From contig JAPPNV010000029.1 of NCBI GenBank assembly GCA_028818565.1, forward strand, positions 1 through 45,449: DNA of 45,449 bases. Reading direction: 5' to 3'. The notes beneath the pieces were generated by a model, which was given only the letters and a program-made list of their open reading frames with translations, searched no databases and was not told where the DNA came from. This DNA is from Rhodospirillales bacterium (lineage in GTDB: Bacteria; Pseudomonadota; Alphaproteobacteria; UBA828). This document shows positions 31,726 to 39,888 of this stretch, piece after piece (position 1 is the first letter of the stretch; each line of letters begins with the position of its first letter). The translations under genes and the position numbers were made by a program.

Positions 31726-31844
31726 GGGTGCGCGACCTTTTGAACCGCAGGCGGTGCCTGCGGAGGTATAGTCCGCAATGTTACTCTCACTTTGATCCGC
31801 GCGGCGCAACATGTGCGATGCCTCCGCGGGGTATAAGGCAGGTG

Positions 31845-32618
31845 ATGGCGAGACTGGCGGGCAAGGTAGCGATCGTGACCGGGGCGACCAGCGGGCTCGG
31901 CGCCGCGTCGGCAGTGCGCATGGCAGACGAAGGCGCTGCGGTGCTGGTGACAGGGCGGGATGAGAGGCGCGGTCAGGCGATCGCCGACTCCATCGCCACA
32001 GCAGGCGGCACGGCCCGGTTCCAGACCCTCGACGTGACCGACGAGGCCGCCTGGAAGCTGACCGTCGAGAGCGTGGTGTCGGAGCATGGCCGGCTCGACA
32101 TTCTCTTCAACAACGCCGGCATCACGCGCGCCGAGCCGATTGCTAGTGTCTCGCTGGAGACCTGGAGGCGGATCATGGCGGTCAACGCCGACGGGGTCTT
32201 TCTCGGCACCCGAAGCGCGATCCCCGCGATGCGCGACTCAGGCGGCGGCTCCATCATCAACATGTCGTCTGTGCTCGGCATTGTCGGCACGGCGCATCTC
32301 GCCGCCTACACCGCGTCGAAGGGCGCGGTGCGCTACTTCACCAAGTGCGTGGCGCTCGAGTGCGCGCGCGACGGCAGCGGCGTCCGCGTCAACTCGATCC
32401 ACCCCGCCTTCATCCACACGCCGATGATGGACGAGACCGCGACCCGCATGTTCGGAGACCCGGCCGCGGGTCCGGAGGAATTCGGCAAGCTGCACCCGAT
32501 AGGCCATGTCGGCGAGCCCGACGACATCGCCAACGGCGTGGTGTACTTGGCTTCGGACGAGTCCAAGTTCGTCACCGGCACCGAACTGGTGATCGACGGC
32601 GGCTACACGGCGGAATAG
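31845..32618 (+). CDS. short-chain dehydrogenase/reductase
   Basis: AIVTGATSGLGAASA, NNAG, YTASKGAVRYFTK (YxxxK), VTGTELVIDGGYTAE. Confidence 0.93.
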   Translation: MARLAGKVAIVTGATSGLGAASAVRMADEGAAVLVTGRDERRGQAIADSIATAGGTARFQTLDVTDEAAWKLTVESVVSEHGRLDILFNNAGITRAEPIASVSLETWRRIMAVNADGVFLGTRSAIPAMRDSGGGSIINMSSVLGIVGTAHLAAYTASKGAVRYFTKCVALECARDGSGVRVNSIHPAFIHTPMMDETATRMFGDPAAGPEEFGKLHPIGHVGEPDDIANGVVYLASDESKFVTGTELVIDGGYTAE

Positions 32619-32645
32619 GCGCGCCGCCCGCCGGGGAGATCGGAC

Positions 32646-33428
32646 ATGGCAGACGACTTCAAGGTGTACTGGCAGCCTGGGTGCTCCAGCTGTCTCCGGG
32701 CCAAGGAGTTCCTGGCCACGCGCGGGATCGCCTACGAATCGATCAACGTCCGCGCCAGGCCGGAGGCGATGGAAGAGCTCGCCAATCTCGGCGCCCAGTC
32801 GGTGCCGGTCGTCGTGCAGGGGAAACGCTTCGTCTTCGCCCAGGACCTGGGCGACCTCGCGCGCTTCATCGGCGTGGAGTTCGACCGGCGCGCGTTGCCG
32901 CCTGCGGAGCTGGTGCAGAGAATCGACCTGATCCTCGCCGCGACCCAGCGCTATCTCGCCCAGTTCCCGGCCGCCGACCTCGACGAGGGGCTACCGGGAC
33001 GCGAGCGCAACATCCTCGATCTCGGCTACCACATCTTCGTGATTCCGGCGGCCTTTCTCGATTCCGCCCACGGCGCGCGGCTCACTTTCGACTATTTCGA
33101 GCGCACGCCCGGCCCCGACATGCGGAGCGCAGCCCGGGTCGCGGCCTACGGCCAGACCGTGCGCGACGCGCTCGCATCCTGGTGGCACGCGGCCGACGCG
33201 GGGCGCCTCGGCACGCTCGACACCTACTACGGCATTCACCCGACGGAACGCGTGCTGGAGCGGACCGCATGGCACGCGGCTCAGCACGCCCGCCAGCTCA
33301 TGGCGCTCCTGGAGCAGCGGGGCATCGTGCCGGACGGCCCCCTTGGCGAAGCCGATCTCGACGGCCTGCCGCTGCCCGAAGGGGTCTACGACGACGAGGT
33401 GAAGCTGGACGCCGACGCGGGCGGCTAA
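32646..33428 (+). CDS. glutaredoxin-DinB fusion protein
   Basis: N-terminus VYWQPGCSSCLRAKEFLATRGIAYESINV...SVPVVV (Grx, CSSC); C-terminus helical with LGYHIF and WHAAQHARQLMALLEQRG (DinB/YfiT-like His positions). Confidence 0.78.
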   Translation: MADDFKVYWQPGCSSCLRAKEFLATRGIAYESINVRARPEAMEELANLGAQSVPVVVQGKRFVFAQDLGDLARFIGVEFDRRALPPAELVQRIDLILAATQRYLAQFPAADLDEGLPGRERNILDLGYHIFVIPAAFLDSAHGARLTFDYFERTPGPDMRSAARVAAYGQTVRDALASWWHAADAGRLGTLDTYYGIHPTERVLERTAWHAAQHARQLMALLEQRGIVPDGPLGEADLDGLPLPEGVYDDEVKLDADAGG

Positions 33429-33455
33429 TCCAGGCGCGAGCGCGTCTCCCGCCGG

Positions 33456-34058
33456 CTACCAGCCGCCGGTTTCGAGCCAGCGGTCGATCATCTCCAGCCG
33501 GTCGTGCCCCCAGAACATCTCGTCGCCGACGAAGACGGTGGGCGAGCCGAAGACGCCGCGATCGAGTGCGGCATCGTTCTCGGCGCGCAAGCGGTCCTTG
33601 ATAGCCTGGTCCTGCACTGCCGCCACCAGCGCATCGCCGTCCACGCCCAGCGCCTTCGCCGCCGCGACCACCGTCTCCGGCTGGCTCAGGTCGCGGTTCT
33701 CGACGAAGTAGCCGCGATAGAGCGTCTGGGCGAAATCGCGGGCCGTGGCGGCGTCGCTATCCGCCAGCCAGTAGTAAGCGCGGCAGGCGGCGATGCTGTT
33801 GACCGGGAAGTTGTCGGGCACGTTGAAGGTAATGCCGTGCAGGCGCGCCGAGCGCAGCATGTCGTGCTGCGAGTACGGCCCCTTCATGGGCTGGTTGACC
33901 AGGGGGCTGCCGCCGATCTTCTGGAACACGGCGCCCAGCAGCATCGGCCGCCACGTTGCGCTACGCCCGTGCTTCGCCGCGATCCCGTCGATCCGCTCGG
34001 ACGCGAGGTAGCCGTAGGGCGACGAAAAGTCGAAATAGAAGTCGAGACTCTCGCTCAT
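33456..34058 (-). CDS. 2-hydroxychromene-2-carboxylate isomerase (DsbA/GST-kappa family)
   Basis: LDFYFDFSSPYGYLASERID...FQKIGG...GVFGSPTVFVGDEMFWGHDRLEMIDRWL. Confidence 0.92.
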   Translation of the reverse strand: MSESLDFYFDFSSPYGYLASERIDGIAAKHGRSATWRPMLLGAVFQKIGGSPLVNQPMKGPYSQHDMLRSARLHGITFNVPDNFPVNSIAACRAYYWLADSDAATARDFAQTLYRGYFVENRDLSQPETVVAAAKALGVDGDALVAAVQDQAIKDRLRAENDAALDRGVFGSPTVFVGDEMFWGHDRLEMIDRWLETGGW

Positions 34059-34062
34059 CGCC

Positions 34063-35214
34063 CTACTCCCGTGCGAGCGCCCGGCTGATCACCAGCCGCT
34101 GCACGTCGCTCGTGCCCTCGTAGATAGTGCAGACGCGCTGGTCGCGATAGATGCGCTCCACCGGGAAGTCGCTCAGGTAGCCGTAGCCGCCGAGCGTCTG
34201 GATCGCCTTGGAGCAGACCCGCTCGGCAGTCTCCGAGGCAAACAACTTGGCCATCGAGGCTTCCTTCAGGCAGGGCTCGCCGACATCGCGCAGCCGCGCG
34301 GCTTGAAGCGTCAAGAGCCGCGACGCCTCGATCTCCGTCGCCATGTCGGCGAGGCGGAAGCCGACCGCCTGATGCTCGATCAGCGGCTTGCCGAAGCTGG
34401 TGCGCTCCTTGGCGTAGGCCAGCGCTGTCTCGTACGCGGCGCGCATGGCGCCGATGGCCTGGGCCGACACCCCGATGCGGCCGCCCTCGAGATTGCCGAG
34501 CGCGATGGCATAGCCCTGCCCGGGCTCCCCCAGCATCAGGTCGGGGGTGAGCCGCACGTCCTCGAAGACGATCTGGCAGGTGTCGTGGGCGCGCTGGCCC
34601 ATCTTGGTCTCGTGGCTCGCGACCGTGTAGCCCTTCGACCCTGTCGGCACGAGGAAGCAGCTGATGCCCTTCTTGCCGGCGTCGGGGTCGGTCACGGCGA
34701 AGACCATCGCGACGTCCGCCCGGGAGCCGCTGGAGACGAACTGCTTGGTGCCGCTCAGCCGGTAGCCGTTGCCGTCCGGCACGGCGCGGGTGCGCAGGTT
34801 GGATGCGTCGGAGCCCGCCTGCGGTTCGGTCAGGCAGAAGCAGCCCAGCATGTCGCCGCGTGCGAGCGGGCGGAGGAAGCGCTCCTTCTGCTCCTCGGAG
34901 CCGCCCTTGAGTATGCCGGCGCAGACCAGCGAGTTGTTGACGCTCATCGCCGTCGACGTGCCGACATCGCCGGCCGCGATCTCCTCCATGGCGAGCGCGT
35001 AGGCCACGTGATCGGCGCCGGCGCCGTCCCACTCCGGCGGCACCAGCATGCCCATGAGCCCGAGCTGGCCCATGCGGGGGAGGATGTCGTCGGGGTAACC
35101 GCCGTTCAGGTCCCACCGGCCGGCATGGGGGGCGAGCTCGCCCTCGGCGAAGTCGCGCGCCATGTCGCGGATCATCCGCTGCTCGTCGGTGAGGAAGATG
35201 CCGTTCGCTGCCAT
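34063..35214 (-). CDS. acyl-CoA dehydrogenase
   Basis: FLTDEQRMIRDMARDFAEGELAPHAG; CFCLTEPQAGSDASNLRT; GGYGYLSDFPVERIYRDQRVCTIYEGTSDVQRLVISR. Confidence 0.94.
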   Translation of the reverse strand: MAANGIFLTDEQRMIRDMARDFAEGELAPHAGRWDLNGGYPDDILPRMGQLGLMGMLVPPEWDGAGADHVAYALAMEEIAAGDVGTSTAMSVNNSLVCAGILKGGSEEQKERFLRPLARGDMLGCFCLTEPQAGSDASNLRTRAVPDGNGYRLSGTKQFVSSGSRADVAMVFAVTDPDAGKKGISCFLVPTGSKGYTVASHETKMGQRAHDTCQIVFEDVRLTPDLMLGEPGQGYAIALGNLEGGRIGVSAQAIGAMRAAYETALAYAKERTSFGKPLIEHQAVGFRLADMATEIEASRLLTLQAARLRDVGEPCLKEASMAKLFASETAERVCSKAIQTLGGYGYLSDFPVERIYRDQRVCTIYEGTSDVQRLVISRALARE

Positions 35215-35225
35215 GGCCTTGGCCC

Positions 35226-35825
35226 TCAGAGCCGCTCGAAGGCGGCGTCCACCGGCGTGCACGCGACGCCGTTGATCGGGAGGATGTCCTGCGGGCAGCA
35301 GGAGAACGCAAGCACGAGGTCCATCTCCGCCCGCAGCACCACGTAGTCGCCGGGGCTCGCCACGCCGGGCTCGAAGGAGACCGAGCCACCCTCGCCCACG
35401 GGGATGTTCATCCACATGTTCCAGGGGGAGGGCGTCTTCGGCGCCTTGAGACCCAACGCCGCCAGCCCGGCATGGAGGTTGTCCTCGCAATTGTCGTGAT
35501 CGTCGCCCGCGCCCAGCAGGATGTAGCGCCAGCGGTCGCAGGCGGCGATCAGCGTGTCGTGGATGCCGGGCGAGGTGTCCTCCACCAGGGTGAGGATGGG
35601 CCGGCGCTTGTTGGTGACCATGGTATCGCCGGGCCGGGGGAAGACGCCGCCGATGGCGACACGGGAGTGCTCCATCGACATGCACTCCGCCATGTCGTCG
35701 GCGTTGAAGGCCCAGGTATCCACCACCTGGGTGCCGTGGGTGTTGATGAGGCGAAGCTGCTCGCCGGCAGCGAGCTTGGTGGCCCGGCCGCGCCGGGCCG
35801 GAATGGTCTCGCGCCCGCCCGCCAT
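35226..35825 (-). CDS. DUF1989 (urea carboxylase-associated family) protein
   Basis: TIPARRGRATKLAAGEQLRLINTHGTQVVDTWAFNADD...SMEHSR...CSCCPQDILPINGVACTPVD-like terminus (FSCCPQDILPIN). Confidence 0.85.
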   Translation of the reverse strand: MAGGRETIPARRGRATKLAAGEQLRLINTHGTQVVDTWAFNADDMAECMSMEHSRVAIGGVFPRPGDTMVTNKRRPILTLVEDTSPGIHDTLIAACDRWRYILLGAGDDHDNCEDNLHAGLAALGLKAPKTPSPWNMWMNIPVGEGGSVSFEPGVASPGDYVVLRAEMDLVLAFSCCPQDILPINGVACTPVDAAFERL

Positions 35826-35835
35826 CGCCAGCGCC

Positions 35836-37023
35836 TTAGTGGAGGCGCTCGACGGCCAGCGCCGTCGCCTCGCCGCCGCCGATGCAGAGCGCCGCAGCAC
35901 CCTTGTCGAGGCCGTATTTCTCCAGCGCCGCCAGCAGGGTGATGACGATGCGGGCGCCGGAGGCGCCGACCGGATGGCCGAGCGCACAGGCCCCGCCGTG
36001 CACGTTCACCTTCTCGTGGTCCAGGTCCAGGTCGCGCATCGCTGCCATGGCGACCACCGCGAAGGCCTCGTTGACCTCGTAGAGGTCCACGTCGTCCGCA
36101 TCCCAGCCGACTTTCTCGAACAGCTTGCTGAGCGCCGGGCCCGGCGCCGTGGTGAACCAGGCGGGCGCCTGCGCGTGCGTTGCGTGACCGTGGATAACCG
36201 CAACCGGTGTGAGCCCGCGCTTCTCGGCCTCGGAGCGCCGCATCAGCACCAGCGCGGCGCCGCCGTCGGAGATCGAGCTGGAATTGGCGGCGGTCACCGA
36301 GCCGTCCTTGGCGAAGGCCGGGCGCAGCGTCGGGATCTTGTCGAGATCGGCGGTGAGCGGCTGCTCGTCTTGGCTGACGACGGTCTCGCCCTTGCGGTGC
36401 TTGACCGTGACCGGCGTCACCTCGCCGTCGAAGGAGCCGTCCTCGATCGCCGTCTTCGCGCGGGTGAGCGAGGTTATGGCGAACTGGTCCTGCTGCTCGC
36501 GCGTGAACTGGTAGCTGCGCGCCGTCTCCTCGGCGAAGTGGCCCATCAGCTTGCCCTTGTCGTAGGCGTCCTCCAGCCCGTCGAGGAACATGTGGTCCTG
36601 CACCTTGCCGTGGCCCATGCGGTAGCCGCTCCGCGCGCGGTCCAGCAGGTAGGGCGCGTTGGTCATGCTCTCCATGCCGCCAGCGACGACGATGGCGCCG
36701 GAGCCGGCCGCGATCAGGTCGTGGGCGAACATGGTGGCCTTCATGCCTGACCCGCACATCTTGTTGATGGTGGTGCAGCCGACGTGCTCGGGGATTCCGG
36801 CGCCGATGGAAGCCTGGCGCGCCGGCGCCTGCCCCTGACCGGCCGAGAGGATGTTGCCCATGATGACCTCGTCGACCTCGTCGGCGGCGACGCCTGCGCG
36901 GCTCAGCGCGGCTTCGATCGCGGCGGAGCCCAGCTCGGGCGCCCGCGCGTCCTTCAATGCACCCTGAAACCCGCCCATGGGCGTGCGCGCCATCCCGACG
37001 ATGACGATCGGATCATCCATCAT
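35836..37023 (-). CDS. acetyl-CoA acetyltransferase (thiolase)
   Basis: 395 aa; [17 protein letters not shown] (active Cys), [52 protein letters not shown]. Confidence 0.95.
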   Translation of the reverse strand: MMDDPIVIVGMARTPMGGFQGALKDARAPELGSAAIEAALSRAGVAADEVDEVIMGNILSAGQGQAPARQASIGAGIPEHVGCTTINKMCGSGMKATMFAHDLIAAGSGAIVVAGGMESMTNAPYLLDRARSGYRMGHGKVQDHMFLDGLEDAYDKGKLMGHFAEETARSYQFTREQQDQFAITSLTRAKTAIEDGSFDGEVTPVTVKHRKGETVVSQDEQPLTADLDKIPTLRPAFAKDGSVTAANSSSISDGGAALVLMRRSEAEKRGLTPVAVIHGHATHAQAPAWFTTAPGPALSKLFEKVGWDADDVDLYEVNEAFAVVAMAAMRDLDLDHEKVNVHGGACALGHPVGASGARIVITLLAALEKYGLDKGAAALCIGGGEATALAVERLH

Positions 37024-37054
37024 GCCTTGTCTTCTCCCGGCTTCGGCGCGCCAA

Positions 37055-37069
37055 TGCTGCGCCGCAGCA
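37055..37069. promoter_or_regulatory. perfect palindrome TGCTGCG-C-CGCAGCA containing CTGC-N3-GCAG
   Basis: 31-46 bp upstream of the thiolase start codon; matches the CTGC-N3-4-GCAG form reported for alphaproteobacterial PhaR. Confidence 0.5.
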
Positions 37070-37173
37070 CACTACATAGTGCCTGCCCTGGCGAATATCC
37101 AGCCTGCGAGCCGGCCTTCCCCGCGATGGATGCCGGCTGAGTCTCGCCAACGAGCAAGACAAGGCATTCATGC

Positions 37174-37220
37174 GGGATTCATTGGGATTCAGTGGGATAT
37201 TCCGGGATGGAGCGAGGATA
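37174..37220. repeat. 10-bp phased GGGAT direct repeats upstream of thiolase operon
   Basis: GGGAT begins at 37174, 37184, 37194 and 37204 (exact 10-bp period), followed by a degenerate GAGGAT at 37214. Confidence 0.75.
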
Positions 37221-37233
37221 TAACGGCGTCTCC

Positions 37234-37249
37234 AGCGGGATATCCCGCT
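37234..37249. repeat. 16-bp perfect palindrome AGCGGGATATCCCGCT
   Basis: Self-complementary over 16 bp; shares GGGATAT with the adjacent direct-repeat tract (GGGATATTCC at 37194). Confidence 0.8.
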
Positions 37250-37406
37250 CACAGGCGGTCGGGCGCGAGAACCCCAGGATCGCCCGCTTTCCGCCCGATG
37301 CGCGGCTTTGCATGACACGTCGCATGTCGGCAGTCTGCCCCGGGCGTCCACGCTCGTCCACCGGACCATCGTGCGCTGAGCGCGCGCGGCGATGTCTGGG
37401 CCGGTG

Positions 37407-38837
37407 TCAGGCGTAGATTGGCGGTCGTTCCTGGGCCCAGGGCTGCGCCTCCTCGAGCTGGGAGGCGAGGGCGATCAGCAGCCCGTCGGCAGCGTAGCGC
37501 GCGACCAGCTGAACGCCGAGCGGCACCCGGTCCTCGCTCAGCATCGCCGGCATGCTCATCGCCGGTTGACCGGTGCCATTGTAGATGTGCGTGAAGGGCG
37601 TGAAGGCGCGCATGCGCTCCCACACCTCGTCGCCCGGATTGTCGGCGAACAGAAATCCCAATGGCGGCGGCGGGGTGGCCGTGCCGGGGGTCACCAGGAC
37701 GTCGTAGGTCTCGAAGAACGGCCCCACCTGCCGGCAGATCCGGTTGAGCTCGTAGAGTGCCCGGCACAGGTCGCGGCTCGAGCTCCGGCGCCCCTCTTCG
37801 AGCACCCAGAGATTGACGCGCTCCAGCGTATCGTTGTCGAGCGGGCGCCCCATGTGCGACGCCATGTCCTCCATGAATGTGGCGCAATGCGCCGCCATGA
37901 TGGTCACGAACGCAGCGGCGAAGCCCGGCGCATCGTAGTCGGGCGCCGCCTCCTCCACGTCGTGGCCCAGCGACGCCAGCACCCTGGCCGTCTCCGCAAC
38001 GGCCCGCTTGCAATCCTCGTGAACCGGATCGCCGCTCGCGGCGACGTCGGTGACCGCGATGCGGAGCCGGCCCGGATCGCGCCCCACCTCCTCGAGAAAG
38101 GGCCGCTCGGGCGGCGGCGCGAAGTAGGGATCGCCGACGGAGGGGCCTGCGGTGCAATCGAGCATGGCCGCCGTGTCGCGGACGCTGCGGGAAACGATGT
38201 GCTCGCTCACCATGCCACCCCAGATTTCGCCGTAGTCAGGGCCTGCCGGGTTGCGCCCGCGGGTCTGCTTGAGGCCGACCAGGTGGCAGCAGGTGGCGGG
38301 GATCCGGGTCGAGCCGCCGCCGTCATTGGCATGGGCCATCGGCACGATGCAGGCCGCCACGGCTGCAGCGGAGCCGCCGCTGGAGCCGCCCGCGGTGAGC
38401 CCGAGCTTCCACGGATTGTGGGTCGGGCCGGTAAGCACGGGCTCGGCGGAGGCGTTCATGCCGAGCTCGGGTGTGTTGGTCTTGCCGATCGTCACGATGC
38501 CGGAGGCCTTGAAGCGCGTGACGAGGTCGCTGTCGTAGTCTCGCGTGAAGCCGTCGGTCAGCCGGCATGCCCCGCCGGTCGGGATGCCGGCGTAGGAGAT
38601 CATCAGATCCTTGGCGAGGAAGGGCACGCCGTGGAACGGCCCGTCCGCCGGGCCTTCGCGCAGGACTGCCTCCGCATGGGCCTCCATCGTGTGGATGACC
38701 GCGTTGAGATCGGGGTTGAGCCGCTCGATCGCATCGAAGGCGGCGGCGACAAGCTCGCCCGGCGAGACCTCGCCCTGCCGCACCAGCGCCGCCAGCCCCA
38801 GGCCGTCGTACTGCGCGTATTCCTGAAAACCCGCCAT
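37407..38837 (-). CDS. amidase-signature-family amidase
   Basis: [50 protein letters not shown] (Ser-cisSer-Lys amidase signature). Confidence 0.94.
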   Translation of the reverse strand: MAGFQEYAQYDGLGLAALVRQGEVSPGELVAAAFDAIERLNPDLNAVIHTMEAHAEAVLREGPADGPFHGVPFLAKDLMISYAGIPTGGACRLTDGFTRDYDSDLVTRFKASGIVTIGKTNTPELGMNASAEPVLTGPTHNPWKLGLTAGGSSGGSAAAVAACIVPMAHANDGGGSTRIPATCCHLVGLKQTRGRNPAGPDYGEIWGGMVSEHIVSRSVRDTAAMLDCTAGPSVGDPYFAPPPERPFLEEVGRDPGRLRIAVTDVAASGDPVHEDCKRAVAETARVLASLGHDVEEAAPDYDAPGFAAAFVTIMAAHCATFMEDMASHMGRPLDNDTLERVNLWVLEEGRRSSSRDLCRALYELNRICRQVGPFFETYDVLVTPGTATPPPPLGFLFADNPGDEVWERMRAFTPFTHIYNGTGQPAMSMPAMLSEDRVPLGVQLVARYAADGLLIALASQLEEAQPWAQERPPIYA

Positions 38838-38889
38838 CCTTCGTCTCCCGTTTTCTCCGGTACAGCGTCGGGGGCCGGTCGGCTCGTCC

Positions 38890-39888
38890 TTACGCGTCGC
38901 GCTCCAGGAGGCGGCGAACGATGCGGCGGGCGGCAGCACCGGGGGTGAGCGTCTGCGCCGCCACCTCGGCCTCCAGCGCCGCGACCGCGGGCGCCAGCCG
39001 CTCGTCGGCGTGAAGCGCGGCTACGAGCGAGTCCTCGACCTCGCGCCAGAGCCAGGCGGCGGCCTGGGCGGCCCGCTTGGCCTCCAGCGCGCCGTCCTTC
39101 GCCATCGCCGCCCGGTGCCTCTCCACCGCGTCGGCGATCTCGTCGAGGCCGGTTCCTTCCACTGACGAGCAGGCGATGACGCAGGGCGTCCACGGCCCTT
39201 CGCCTGCGTGGAGCGAGAGCGCAGCCTCGAAGTCCGCCTTGGCGTGGGCGGCGGGCCCTTCGAGGGCGCCGTCGGCCTTGGTGACGACGACAATGTCGGC
39301 GCGCTCGACCACACCTCGCTTGATGCCCTGCAGCTCGTCGCCGGCGCCGGGCTGCACCAGCAGCATGTAGAGGTCCGTCATGTCGGCGACAGCGGCCTCG
39401 GACTGGCCGACGCCCACGGTCTCCACCATCACGAGGTCGAAGCCCGCCGCCTCGCAGGCGAGCATGACATCGCGCGTGCGCCGGGCGACGCCGCCGAGCG
39501 TGCCGCCCGTCGGCGAGGCGCGGATGAAGCTCCTCTCGCTCCGCGCGAGCTCCGGCATCCGCGTCTTGTCGCCCAGGATCGAGCCGCCGGAGCGCTCGCT
39601 GGAAGGATCGATCGCGAGCACCGCGATCCTGCGGCCGGCCGCGATGGCGCGGATGCCGAAGGCTTCGATGAAGGTCGACTTGCCAACGCCTGGCGCGCCC
39701 GAGATGCCGAGGCGGACGGCCCTGCCCGCGTGCGGCACCAGCGCCTGGAGCAGGTCCTCCGCCGCTTCGTAGTCTTCCTCCCGCGTGGATTCGATAAGCG
39801 TGATCGCCGTGGCCAGCGCGCGTCGGTCGCCGGCGAGGATATCCGCCACCGGCGGCGCCTGGCCGGGGCCGTGCGGGCGCGCGGTCAT
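38890..39888 (-). CDS. meaB: methylmalonyl-CoA mutase-associated GTPase MeaB
   Basis: LGISGAPGVGKSTFIEAFG, AVLAIDPSSERSGGSILGDKTRM, FIRASPTGGTLGGVARRT, VMVETVGVGQSEAAVADM. Confidence 0.95.
   Translation of the reverse strand: MTARPHGPGQAPPVADILAGDRRALATAITLIESTREEDYEAAEDLLQALVPHAGRAVRLGISGAPGVGKSTFIEAFGIRAIAAGRRIAVLAIDPSSERSGGSILGDKTRMPELARSERSFIRASPTGGTLGGVARRTRDVMLACEAAGFDLVMVETVGVGQSEAAVADMTDLYMLLVQPGAGDELQGIKRGVVERADIVVVTKADGALEGPAAHAKADFEAALSLHAGEGPWTPCVIACSSVEGTGLDEIADAVERHRAAMAKDGALEAKRAAQAAAWLWREVEDSLVAALHADERLAPAVAALEAEVAAQTLTPGAAARRIVRRLLERDA

Noticed and set aside
30019-31743. 574-aa plus-strand ORF antisense to an acyl-CoA dehydrogenase
   Set aside because: Shadow ORF with no recognisable fold motif; the opposite strand has a full ACAD signature.
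37013-37369. 118-aa minus-strand ORF across the thiolase upstream region
   Set aside because: Arg/Ser-rich, overlaps the thiolase start and the repeat array, no recognisable motif; treated as non-coding.
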